From contig JAQUTY010000010.1 in the NCBI GenBank assembly GCA_028694155.1, positions 1-64,000 on the forward strand: a stretch of 64,000 nucleotides of DNA. The letters are read 5' to 3'. Numbering within the stretch: the first letter of the stretch is position 1; each line of letters starts with the position of its first letter. Origin of the DNA: Eubacteriales bacterium (GTDB lineage: Bacteria > Bacillota > Clostridia > Christensenellales > CAG-138). The position numbers were made by a program, and so were the translations under genes. Positions 34,154-42,435 of this stretch are shown here, piece by piece. The notes beneath the pieces are model-generated. The model was not told the DNA's origin and ran no database searches. It saw only the letters and a list, made by a program, of their open reading frames with translations.

Positions 34154-34162
34154 ATTATAGCA
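34154..34162 (-). promoter_or_regulatory. Extended -10 promoter of the BMP operon
   Basis: The minus strand reads TGC-TATAAT. The -35 region is poor. It lies 66 bases upstream of the ATG of the BMP lipoprotein, on the opposite strand from the DUF5685 gene promoter. Confidence 0.55.
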
Positions 34163-34294
34163 GATATGTTTCAAGAAAGAAAGACTAAATTTTGTTTTTT
34201 TCAATTTTTTTTTAGAAATAGTATATCATTCTTGCATAAACTTACATTTCGCCCCTATGTTTGCAAAAAGTTTTCCTTGTATGTTGCTATTTCA

Positions 34295-34303
34295 TGGTAT
34301 ACT
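34295..34303 (+). promoter_or_regulatory. Extended -10 promoter of the DUF5685 operon
   Basis: The plus strand reads TGG-TATACT, 15 bases before the ATG at 34319, with GAGG in between. TTGTAT lies 15 bases further upstream as a weak -35. Confidence 0.5.
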
Positions 34304-34318
34304 GAGACGAGGTAAAAT

Positions 34319-35158
34319 ATGTTTGGTTATGTGCGTCCAATGGATTGCGAGCTAAAGGTTAAGGATCAGACGACATACAGAGCTGCCTATTGCGGGCTGT
34401 GCAAGGTCATCAAGCATCGGCATGGTCGCTTTGCTTCGCTCTTTCTCACATATGATTGTACCTTTTTGTCCCTGTTGCTGCTTGCACTAAAGCCCGATTC
34501 GCCGCACTGCTCAAAATGTCACTGCCTGCATCGCTGCAATCAGTCGCACAAGCTGAGCATGGATTCCACCCCTGCCATCGAATATGCCGCAGACGTCAAC
34601 GTACTGCTTTCCTATTATAAGTGTCGTGATGATTGGCAGGATGAGAAGCGACTCTCAAAGAGATTTTGTGCCGCCATGCTCAAGCCTAAGGTTGGGCGTA
34701 TCAAGCTGGCTCAATCTAGGCTGGCAGCTGCTATGGAAAAGCAAATGGGCGAATTGTCCGAGCTTGAGCGTGAAGGCTGCACGGATTCCGACAAGGTTGC
34801 AGACAAGTTTGCCAATCTTTTGTGCGCCATCGGTGATAATGCCCCCAACGTTACAAAGGGCGACAAGGTGGCTCTACACTGGCTGATGTACAATCTTGGC
34901 AGATGGATATACCTAATTGATGCCGCCGATGACATGGATAACGACAAAAACAAGGGTCGATACAATCCCTTCATTTTGGCAGGCAGAAGCAAAGAGGATA
35001 CAGCATATACTCTCTATCAATCGCTAAATGAGGCGAAAAATGCGCTGAATGTATTGAATTTAGCACGATATGGGGATATACTTGATAACATCATCACTCT
35101 GGGCTGCGTTCAAAAGACGCGCTCGGTTCTAAAGGAGAAACAGGATGAATCCCTATAA
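34319..35158 (+). CDS. DUF5685 family protein
   Basis: A 279-residue protein with the DUF5685 opening MFGYVRPMDCELKVKDQTTYRAAYCGLCKVI. It has many Cys residues in the first 80 positions (CGLC, then CSKCHCLHRC), suggesting metal or redox chemistry, and a mostly helical remainder. Function is unknown. It is transcribed with a DnaJ-domain gene, which overlaps its end by 14 bases. That pairing is recurrent in Clostridia, so a chaperone-client relation is possible but not shown. Confidence 0.8.
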   Translation: MFGYVRPMDCELKVKDQTTYRAAYCGLCKVIKHRHGRFASLFLTYDCTFLSLLLLALKPDSPHCSKCHCLHRCNQSHKLSMDSTPAIEYAADVNVLLSYYKCRDDWQDEKRLSKRFCAAMLKPKVGRIKLAQSRLAAAMEKQMGELSELEREGCTDSDKVADKFANLLCAIGDNAPNVTKGDKVALHWLMYNLGRWIYLIDAADDMDNDKNKGRYNPFILAGRSKEDTAYTLYQSLNEAKNALNVLNLARYGDILDNIITLGCVQKTRSVLKEKQDESL

Positions 35159-35726
35159 GGTCTTGGGCGTAAGCGAAAATGCTTCGCAGGAGGAGATCAG
35201 GCGCGCCTACTTGGAGCTGGTCAAAAAATACCACCCCGACAAGTATGTGGACAACCCGTTGAAGGATCTAGCAAACGAAAAGCTAAAGGAGGTCAATCAA
35301 GCCTACGATATGCTTCAGAAAAAGCAGGGCTCGTCGGGCTATTCCTCCTCTTCATCGCAAAGCACATATTCGGGTCAGTATGCCGCTGATTTGCAGCGTG
35401 CCAGAAACTATATCAATCAAAACAATCTCAATGCGGCAAAGGGCGTTTTGGACAGCATTCCGCTGCACGATGCCGAGTGGAACTATCTGTACGGCATACT
35501 GTATCTGCGCTGGGGCTGGTATGATAAGGCTCGCCAGCACATCACCGCCGCCTATGAAGCCGATCCTGGCAACGAGGAGTATCGCAGGGCGTATTCAACG
35601 GTGCAGTCCAACACCCGACCCTTTTCATCGGGCGGGCAGAACGGCGAGGGCGGACAGGGCTGCGATATGTGCAGCGTTTGCTCAACTTTAATGTGTATGA
35701 ACATGTGCTGTAACTGCTGCAGGTGA
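35145..35726 (+). CDS. DnaJ-domain protein with TPR-like region and Cys-rich tail
   Basis: A 193-residue protein. Residues 1-65 are a J domain with the HPD motif (KKYHPDKYVDNP) that stimulates Hsp70 ATPase. A Ser/Tyr-rich linker and a TPR-like helical region (about residues 78-155) follow. The last 21 residues contain nine cysteines (CDMCSVCSTLMCMNMCCNCC). It lacks the usual DnaJ zinc-finger and C-terminal client-binding domains. The Cys-rich tail might bind metal or be palmitoylated or disulfide-linked. The start has GGAG close upstream. Confidence 0.82.
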   Translation: MNPYKVLGVSENASQEEIRRAYLELVKKYHPDKYVDNPLKDLANEKLKEVNQAYDMLQKKQGSSGYSSSSSQSTYSGQYAADLQRARNYINQNNLNAAKGVLDSIPLHDAEWNYLYGILYLRWGWYDKARQHITAAYEADPGNEEYRRAYSTVQSNTRPFSSGGQNGEGGQGCDMCSVCSTLMCMNMCCNCCR

Positions 35727-35730
35727 CAGA

Positions 35731-36258
35731 ATGAGGCTGAAAACTTCAAAAAAAATTGCATTATCGGGCATGGTCGTGGCACTTAACACGGTGTTTTTGT
35801 ATGCCTCCGAAACGATTCCCTTCACTCAGTTTATTTTTGCTTTTTTGTCATCGTTATTTGTTTATGTGCTGGTGTCGGAAGGTCTGTTTGTTTTCTCATG
35901 GCTTTCCTTCCTAGCTACCGCACTACTGACCTTTCTCATTTTGCCCTCACGCACAAGCTGGTTTTTCTATGTTGGGCTCATCGGACACTTTGGCATTGTT
36001 CGACAGTTCCTGTGCGACAAGGTGAATACAGGTTGGGTTCGCAGTATTCTGCTGGTTCTGTACTGCAACATTGGCTGTGCGCTCGCCTCCTTCATTCTTT
36101 TTAAGGTTGCAGGCGTGAATATTTTGACCCTGCTGCCAAACATCAATATAATTCTGTTGGTGATTGTGGCTGAGATATGCTTCTTCCTGTTGGACATCAT
36201 CTATAATATTTGCACTAAATTCTATAATCGACGTTTGCGCAAATGGTTGGTCGTATAG
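35731..36258 (+). CDS. Unidentified multi-pass membrane protein
   Basis: A 175-residue protein with about five hydrophobic segments and a basic C-terminus (RRLRKWLVV). The opening KTSKKIALSGMVVALNTVFLYASETIPF resembles the start of small bacterial multi-pass membrane proteins, including some ECF transporter S components, but I cannot assign it. It lies four bases after the DnaJ gene and 29 bases before the penicillin-binding protein gene, so it may belong to either unit. No motif identifies a function. Confidence 0.65.
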   Translation: MRLKTSKKIALSGMVVALNTVFLYASETIPFTQFIFAFLSSLFVYVLVSEGLFVFSWLSFLATALLTFLILPSRTSWFFYVGLIGHFGIVRQFLCDKVNTGWVRSILLVLYCNIGCALASFILFKVAGVNILTLLPNINIILLVIVAEICFFLLDIIYNICTKFYNRRLRKWLVV

Positions 36259-36287
36259 CTTTGTGATTCTCATGGCACAATAAGTGC

Positions 36288-38663
36288 ATGAGCTGCAAGC
36301 GTGTACTGCGTTTTTATAAAAGTCGAACTCGCCGCCAAAGAAGACGGCGTTTTTTCTTGTGCGCCCTACTTGCCATTCTCCTGCCGCTTGGTGCTGCCGC
36401 ACTATTTATCGCATCTCGTGAGGCATGGCATATGCTCGACACCACAAAGATTACCGCTACACAACAATCAACGCTGGTATTTGACAAGGACGGAAAAGAA
36501 GTCTCATGCCTATACTCGACAGAAAACCGCATTGACATCGACATTTCTGTCCTGCCCGATTACGTCATCAACGCCTTCTTGGCGGCGGAGGACGCACGTT
36601 TTTACTCGCATCAAGGCTTTGACTTGATTAGGATTTGCGGTGCGGCTCTGAATGATATTAAGGCGAACGCCTACGTTGAAGGTGCATCTACTATAACTCA
36701 ACAGTTGATAAAGCTATCCCATCTGTCTAATGAAAAAGAGCTGACACGCAAGTTAGACGAAGCAATCCTCGCCTATCAGCTTGAAAACATCTATTCAAAG
36801 CAGGAGATATTGGAGCTGTATCTAAACTACGTTTACTTTGGCGCAGGCTGCTACGGCATTGGGGCGGCTGCTAGGACTTATTTCGGGGTGAGCGCATCTG
36901 AGCTGACGCTCAGTCAAAGCGCACTTTTGGCGGGCGTGCTTAAGTCTCCCTCAAGATTTGCGCCGCATCTGCGGCCGGACGCCTCTGTGGGCAGGCGTGG
37001 AGTTATTCTCGACCTCATGGCAAGCTATGAGATGATAACTCAAGCTCAAGCAAATGCTGCAAAGTCTGAACCGCTTGTTCTTGCCGACAACGTGACAAAC
37101 GGACAAAGGGGCTATTATGTAGACCTCGCCTTGACGCAAGCGTGTGAATATCTGCAGATCGACATGGACGAGCTTTTGACGGGCGGTTATCGCATTTCCA
37201 CGATGATGGACAGCTCACTTCAATCAGTATGTACTGAAGTATTCGCAGTTGATGCATACTTTCCCGTGTTCAACGGGCAGAGCGCACAGGGTGCCATCGT
37301 CATTGTAGATGCTAAGACGGGGGGAGTGAGCGCACTTATGGGTGGACGTGACAGCGATACTGCGCTGGCATTTGACCGAGCAGTGAACATAAGACGGCAA
37401 CCCGGTTCTGCAATCAAACCCGTTTTGGTGTACGCCCCCGCACTTGAAAACGGCTATACAGCCGCAACCATGCTTTTGGATGAGCAGACAATATTTGACG
37501 ATTACATACCCAAAAATGCAAGCGGACGTTACTCCGGCTGGGTCACGATGCGAACAGCGGTCACAAAATCGCTCAACATTCCTGCTGTCACGGTTTTTTC
37601 CGACTTGGGTGCCAGTAAGTGTAAGGCATTTGCAACGCAGTTAGGTCTGACCTTTCACGAGCACGACACACGCCTTGCGCTCTCGCTTGGCGGTTTTACC
37701 TACGGAGTGTCGCCCATGCAGTTGGCAGGAGCGTACTCGACCTTTGCAAGCGGCGGAATATATCGTGAGCCGTACGTTATATCCACAATTACTGATTCAA
37801 GCGGACACATACTATACCAGCATCAATCCGAACAAACTCGTGTGATGAAGGAAGGAAATGCCTTTATTTTGACAAGTATGCTGCAAAGCGTTGTTACCGA
37901 TGGCACTGCCACACGGCTCAGCGACCTTGGAATCGGTCTTGCCGCAAAAACAGGCACGGTGGGTAACAGCATGGGTAATCGTGATATTTGGCTTGCCGCC
38001 TACAACCCCGAATATGCGGCTGTTGTGTGGATGGGCTTTGATGATGACAGCGATGGCAGGATGCTCCCTGCGGATTCGGGTGGCGGAACTTATCCGGCAG
38101 AAATGCTGCATGAAGTGTTTTCAAAGATATACAGCAACAGAACTGCGCCGTCCTTTATTATACCAAACGATGTCGTGTCCGTCAGTCTTGATTCGCACAC
38201 GCTCAAAAGCGACTATGTGGCGGTGCTTGCAAGTGAGCTGACGCCTCTTGAACAAACGAGCAACGAATACTTTTTGAGAGGTACAGAGCCTACGGAGATG
38301 TCGTCATATTGGGCTGTTCCCGACCCTCCCACCGACATATTGGCAGTTAAAAGCGAAAGCACCGTTACTATCAGCTTCACCCCTCTTGCGCCATATATTG
38401 AGTACAGGCTTTACCGAGAGGATTCAAGTGGCTATACGGTGCTGCTGGGAACGTTCGTGGGCAGCTTGCTTAAACACAGCTACGTTGACGATGTTTGGGG
38501 ACTTGTGGGCGCATACAGGTATTACGTTGTGCCTGCGCACCCCGAACTGACCATTGGAGATGTTCAGGTTGTTGGAAATTCAACACAGAAGCTGGCGGTA
38601 TGGTTATTTAGCGATACCTTTGGCACAGACTTTACAAGCATTGGGCAGGATGATTCCCCCTGA
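36288..38663 (+). CDS. Class A penicillin-binding protein (PBP1A-like)
   Basis: A 791-residue bifunctional peptidoglycan synthase. The N-terminus is Arg-rich followed by one transmembrane helix (about residues 23-43). The GT51 glycosyltransferase domain has EDARFYSHQGFD, EGASTITQQL and KQEILELYLNYVYFG. The transpeptidase domain has the serine motif SAIK (in QPGSAIKPVLVY), SLN in KSLNIPAV and KTG in AAKTGTVG. A fibronectin type III-like domain ends the protein. No good ribosome binding site precedes the ATG, and a terminator-like hairpin lies inside codons 15-25. Confidence 0.93.
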   Translation: MSCKRVLRFYKSRTRRQRRRRFFLCALLAILLPLGAAALFIASREAWHMLDTTKITATQQSTLVFDKDGKEVSCLYSTENRIDIDISVLPDYVINAFLAAEDARFYSHQGFDLIRICGAALNDIKANAYVEGASTITQQLIKLSHLSNEKELTRKLDEAILAYQLENIYSKQEILELYLNYVYFGAGCYGIGAAARTYFGVSASELTLSQSALLAGVLKSPSRFAPHLRPDASVGRRGVILDLMASYEMITQAQANAAKSEPLVLADNVTNGQRGYYVDLALTQACEYLQIDMDELLTGGYRISTMMDSSLQSVCTEVFAVDAYFPVFNGQSAQGAIVIVDAKTGGVSALMGGRDSDTALAFDRAVNIRRQPGSAIKPVLVYAPALENGYTAATMLLDEQTIFDDYIPKNASGRYSGWVTMRTAVTKSLNIPAVTVFSDLGASKCKAFATQLGLTFHEHDTRLALSLGGFTYGVSPMQLAGAYSTFASGGIYREPYVISTITDSSGHILYQHQSEQTRVMKEGNAFILTSMLQSVVTDGTATRLSDLGIGLAAKTGTVGNSMGNRDIWLAAYNPEYAAVVWMGFDDDSDGRMLPADSGGGTYPAEMLHEVFSKIYSNRTAPSFIIPNDVVSVSLDSHTLKSDYVAVLASELTPLEQTSNEYFLRGTEPTEMSSYWAVPDPPTDILAVKSESTVTISFTPLAPYIEYRLYREDSSGYTVLLGTFVGSLLKHSYVDDVWGLVGAYRYYVVPAHPELTIGDVQVVGNSTQKLAVWLFSDTFGTDFTSIGQDDSP

Positions 38664-38681
38664 CAATGCACATTCTTTCAA

Positions 38682-39473
38682 TCAATCCTCGTTCTTTGGC
38701 AGATAGGTCACATATGAATAGGTGCTGTATCGTGCGGTCATTTCCTCAAGATAGCTTTGAGCACGAGCGCAAAGCTCCGCCTGCGCATCCTTTGGCGGCA
38801 GCTCATAGTTGGGATACATGGGCTTTGAAATATAGACGGTTCTGCGTGGAGCCTTTCTCCATTTAAGCAATCCCCTGTGTTTTTGATAGGTTGTTGCCAT
38901 CACCACCATGGGGCAATCCCAGTTGACCGGATAGCGAAACGAAACCTTGTTCAAGGGACGCACACCAGTATAATAAGGCCAAATATGCGCTTCGGGAAAG
39001 ATTCCTATGCAGCCTCCGCCTTTGCAGGTGGTCTTGATGGCGGTGAGAAATTCGGGCATACCCTTTATCCCTGTGGGAATTGGAATGGCTCCGAGCATGG
39101 CAGTTAACCACGAAAAGCCCCTAAGCGATACGGCGTCAGCATTGGCTATGGTATAGGCACGCTTGGGCCACGCTACAATAGGCGGCAGGTACACGTCCGA
39201 ATAATGCGTGTGATTGCCGTAAATGCAATATCCGCCCTTTAATCTGCGAATATTCTTTTTGTTTTTGAACCTCATGCTATATATGAAATGGCAAATGAAC
39301 CGAATCGCAGGGCTTGCAATCAGATAGTAGAGCGCAGATGATGCCACCTTCCATAAGCGTGACCTGCTCATGAAAGGATAGCTGTCGTCTATGACCTTTG
39401 TTTCAATATGGTTTCCCGCAAAATCATCGTTTATGGGGTCTGAATAGTAAACAACCTTATTTGCGTTTTGCAT
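38682..39473 (-). CDS. PlsC-type 1-acylglycerol-3-phosphate acyltransferase
   Basis: A protein of about 263 residues with the acyltransferase motifs NHTHYSD (NHxxxxD), a Pro-rich turn before AIPIPTGIKGMPEF and the third motif IFPEAHI. The fold is membrane-associated. Its N-terminal 60 residues include a hydrophobic stretch (LYYLIASPAIRFICHFIY). It likely acylates lysophosphatidate or another lipid intermediate. The ATG at 39473 is preceded by AAAGGA. The frame overlaps the GT4 gene by 17 bases, and the pair may make a glycolipid. Confidence 0.85.
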   Translation of the reverse strand: MQNANKVVYYSDPINDDFAGNHIETKVIDDSYPFMSRSRLWKVASSALYYLIASPAIRFICHFIYSMRFKNKKNIRRLKGGYCIYGNHTHYSDVYLPPIVAWPKRAYTIANADAVSLRGFSWLTAMLGAIPIPTGIKGMPEFLTAIKTTCKGGGCIGIFPEAHIWPYYTGVRPLNKVSFRYPVNWDCPMVVMATTYQKHRGLLKWRKAPRRTVYISKPMYPNYELPPKDAQAELCARAQSYLEEMTARYSTYSYVTYLPKNED

Positions 39474-40599
39474 CAATGACATCCTTTAGCATCTGTTCCA
39501 TTTTATTCATGCACAAATCAAAATCAAACTGCTTGGCATAATCGCAGTAATTTTCGCTGCACTCCGCCTTTTCTTTGGGGTGGGTTATCCAATAGTCGAT
39601 CTTTGCCGCCAAATTTCTGCTGTCGTTGCAGCGAAAATGGTTGCGATTATCAAGTGCGAAAAATCGTGTTGCGCTGCGTTTGGAATTGGAAATAACAGGC
39701 ACGAGTCCGCAGGAAATCGCCTCCAGACAGGATATTGCCTCTATTTCTATCTCGGCAGGATGCACATATAAATCAGAATAGTTTATTACGTCAATCATTT
39801 CCTCACGAGAGTAAAAACTAAATATAGGCTGATTCTTCAGATTCTGTTGGGCATACTTTTGCAATGCCTCCTTTTGAGGCCCGCTGCCTGCGAAAATGAG
39901 CTGTATTTTGTCGGCATACTTGCTCTTTTTCACGCCGTCTATCAAGACCTTGTGCGACTTCTCCTTGCTGTATCTTCCCGTGAACAGAATTACAAACCTG
40001 TCCTTTAGCGCATCGGGCTTCTCCACGTCCCTATGAACAAACGACTTGTTGACGCCGTTTGAAATCACCCTATGCTCAAGGGGCTTGCCAATTACATTGA
40101 GAAAAACATCGCATATAAACTGCGTTGGAAAATGTATGCAGTCAACATAGCGATACACATAGTGATAGAAAATCTTATATACCCTGCGGTTGATACGCTT
40201 GGCATTCATCAAAAAAATGTGGTTGGTGAAGTTTTCCGCTTGGCAATGGAAGCCTGCGGTTATGGGTATTCCCATCTCCCGTGCTATTGAAATAGCCTTT
40301 ATCGAAAGGAAGAATGGTGTAATGATGTGCATTACGTCCATGCCCTCAAGAGCTTCTCTTAGCGTAGTCTCATCACGCTTGGCAAGCGTCACGCCGTTCT
40401 TTTTGACATAATCATTGAGAACGCCAAAATTGATTGTGGGAACGACATAATACCCCTCCTCACCCTTTCGAGCCTCGTCAGGGCAGACCACCCTAACCTC
40501 ATGCTCCTTTGCTTTGAGCGAGCGAATGAGATTCATGGCGGCTATTGTTGTGCCGTTATTCTCCTCCCCCAGTACATCACAAACAACTACAACCTTCAT
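39457..40599 (-). CDS. GT4-family glycosyltransferase
   Basis: A 380-residue GT-B fold protein. The N-terminal domain has KVVVVCDVLGEENNGTTIAAMNLIRSLK. The C-terminal donor site has FTGRYSKEKSHKVLIDGV, the AGSGPQKEAL loop and the EAISCLEAISCGLVPVISNS E-x7-E motif of GT4 enzymes. It resembles diacylglycerol glucosyltransferases and other Clostridial lipid glycosyltransferases, and the coupled acyltransferase supports a lipid acceptor. The sugar and acceptor cannot be named from sequence. Confidence 0.87.
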   Translation of the reverse strand: MKVVVVCDVLGEENNGTTIAAMNLIRSLKAKEHEVRVVCPDEARKGEEGYYVVPTINFGVLNDYVKKNGVTLAKRDETTLREALEGMDVMHIITPFFLSIKAISIAREMGIPITAGFHCQAENFTNHIFLMNAKRINRRVYKIFYHYVYRYVDCIHFPTQFICDVFLNVIGKPLEHRVISNGVNKSFVHRDVEKPDALKDRFVILFTGRYSKEKSHKVLIDGVKKSKYADKIQLIFAGSGPQKEALQKYAQQNLKNQPIFSFYSREEMIDVINYSDLYVHPAEIEIEAISCLEAISCGLVPVISNSKRSATRFFALDNRNHFRCNDSRNLAAKIDYWITHPKEKAECSENYCDYAKQFDFDLCMNKMEQMLKDVIDAKRK

Positions 40600-40629
40600 A
40601 ACTTCCCCCTAGCGATAATGTCGGCAAGT

Positions 40630-40658
40630 AGTGTAGCATTTTATATGCGTTTTGTCAA
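40630..40658 (-). promoter_or_regulatory. Sigma-A promoter of the GT4-acyltransferase operon
   Basis: The minus strand reads TTGACA (40653-40658), a 17-base spacer and TACACT (40630-40635). It overlaps the end of the aminotransferase gene. Confidence 0.7.
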
Positions 40659-41857
40659 ACCTTGTCGGAACCGTCAGGCGCATTGGCAATAAGCTGCTCA
40701 AACAGAGGCAACGCTCGCTCAATGGTGTCGGGATTGACACAGTAGGACGTTCTAAAATGTGTCGGGCATCCGAAATCATCGCCCGGAACAATCAGAACGT
40801 TCAGCTTCTTGGCACAGGCGCAAAACTCCTTCGCCGTTCCCCACGGAGCACGAACGAACAGATAGAATGCTCCATCGGGATATACGCAATCGTAACCCAT
40901 ATTGGTGAGTCCCTCGTATAACAGCTTGCGATTGTGTGCGTAAACCGCCAGATTTGCAGGAACATCGGCACATCTTGCAATGACCTTCTGCATTATTGCA
41001 GGCGCACAAACATAGCCCATTGCACGAGCTGCACCGGCGGTTGCCCAACAGACCTCATCGAAATCGTGCATCGTGTCGGGGACGCACATGTATCCGATAC
41101 GATCGCCGGGCAGAGACAAGGTTTTGCTGTAAGAATAGCACACGATTGTGTCCTCATAATAATCGGGCACGAACGCAACCTCGATATTATCATACACAAG
41201 CTCACGATATGGCTCATCAGAAATGATGTAGATTGTGTGACCGTACTCCTTGGACTTCGCCCTCAGTAGATCGCCAAGTCGCATGAGCACGTCTTTTTTG
41301 TATACGGCTCCGGTGGGGTTGTTGGGTGTGTTTACTATCACTCCCTGTGTATGCGGCGAAATTGCTTTTTCCAGCGCATCGAAATTTATCTGAAAATCGT
41401 CCGTATCGGCAGGAACGACCTTCAAAATTGCTCCTGCGCTCTCCACATAGCAGCGATACTCAGGAAAATACGGGGCAAATACGATAAATTCCGTCTCATG
41501 GTCTATGCACAGTCCCTTGAGACTTGCCATGACAGCGGCTGCGGCACCGCAGGTAATGTAGATATTTCTGCGTGAAAACTTGCGTCCCAGCAGCTTTGAC
41601 AGATGCTTTGCAACCGCATCACGGGCTTCATCGCAGCCCACTGCCGGAGTGTATCCATGCGTTTTTAGCGGAGGTTCGTTGAGCACCTCCACAAAGGCAT
41701 CGCCAACAGCATCGGGTGGCGGAACCGAAGGGTTTCCGATGGAGAAGTCAAATACGTTCTCCTTGCCCACAACTGCCGCCTGTGCCAGTCCATACTCGAA
41801 CAGTTCACGCATCTGAGACTTGTTCTTGCCAAGCTCAAGCATTTTTTGACAGATCAT
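40655..41857 (-). CDS. Class I/II PLP-dependent aminotransferase
   Basis: A 400-residue fold-type I aminotransferase. It has the FSIGNPSVPPPD substrate loop, NTPNNPTGAVY, ISDEPYREL (the Asp that binds PLP nitrogen) and the PLP-lysine motif SYSKTLSLPGDRIGY. The last Arg that binds the carboxylate is in FRTSYCVNP. It overlaps iorB by four bases at the end of the buk-ptb-ior operon, so it probably transaminates an amino acid to the 2-oxo acid used by IorAB. Substrate preference (aromatic or branched) is inferred from neighbours. Confidence 0.93.
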   Translation of the reverse strand: MICQKMLELGKNKSQMRELFEYGLAQAAVVGKENVFDFSIGNPSVPPPDAVGDAFVEVLNEPPLKTHGYTPAVGCDEARDAVAKHLSKLLGRKFSRRNIYITCGAAAAVMASLKGLCIDHETEFIVFAPYFPEYRCYVESAGAILKVVPADTDDFQINFDALEKAISPHTQGVIVNTPNNPTGAVYKKDVLMRLGDLLRAKSKEYGHTIYIISDEPYRELVYDNIEVAFVPDYYEDTIVCYSYSKTLSLPGDRIGYMCVPDTMHDFDEVCWATAGAARAMGYVCAPAIMQKVIARCADVPANLAVYAHNRKLLYEGLTNMGYDCVYPDGAFYLFVRAPWGTAKEFCACAKKLNVLIVPGDDFGCPTHFRTSYCVNPDTIERALPLFEQLIANAPDGSDKV

Positions 41858-42426
41858 GCCTCCACCTCTCTTCCTTTGTTGAATGCAAGTAAATTTATCT
41901 CAAGAATTTTTGGGGCGAGCGTCTCTTTGAGTATCTCAACCCAATCAATTTCTTCAAGACCCAGTATCTTGGTCATCGCTCCAAACAGCACGATGTTTTG
42001 GCAGCGTGCGTTGCCGATGCTTTGAGCAATCCTGCTCGCATCTACAACCAGACACGAAAAGGCGTTTTGCATCGCCTCGATTGTCCCCTCAGGATAGGTC
42101 GCCTGACCCGCAGCTACCGACATCGGTACTATCGCATGGTCGTTGATGATTGCCACGCCATCGGGCTTTAGATACTCTGCGTAACGGACGGCTTCCATCT
42201 TTTCAAATGCCACCAGAATATCCGCCTGACCGAGTCCGATTATCGGGGAATACACCTTGTCACCATAGCGAACCTGCGTTGATACACTTCCGCCACGCTG
42301 TGCCATGCCGTGCACCTCGCTCATTTTGACATCGTATCCTGCCTTGACAAGACCTGCTGTGAGCACCTTGCTCACCAGAATTGCTCCCTGTCCTCCGACT
42401 CCCACTAAAATGATGTTCTTTGTCAT
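41854..42426 (-). CDS. iorB: Indolepyruvate:ferredoxin oxidoreductase beta subunit
   Basis: A 190-residue gamma-domain subunit of the 2-oxoacid:ferredoxin oxidoreductase family. Signature segments are ILVGVGGQGAILVSKVL, MSEVHGMAQRGGSVSTQVRYG and the IAQSIGNARCQNIVLFGAMTKI region. It forms the heterodimer with IorA that oxidises aryl- or branched-chain 2-oxo acids to acyl-CoA. It follows iorA with about ten bases between them. Confidence 0.94.
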   Translation of the reverse strand: MTKNIILVGVGGQGAILVSKVLTAGLVKAGYDVKMSEVHGMAQRGGSVSTQVRYGDKVYSPIIGLGQADILVAFEKMEAVRYAEYLKPDGVAIINDHAIVPMSVAAGQATYPEGTIEAMQNAFSCLVVDASRIAQSIGNARCQNIVLFGAMTKILGLEEIDWVEILKETLAPKILEINLLAFNKGREVEA

Positions 42427-42435
42427 ATCTCTACC

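Noticed and set aside
34089..34160. Purine riboswitch in front of the nucleoside importer
   Set aside because: The leader between the -10 at 34154 and the AGGAGG is only about 60 nt and lacks the conserved purine aptamer core. Only a small TCCTG/CAGGA hairpin is present.
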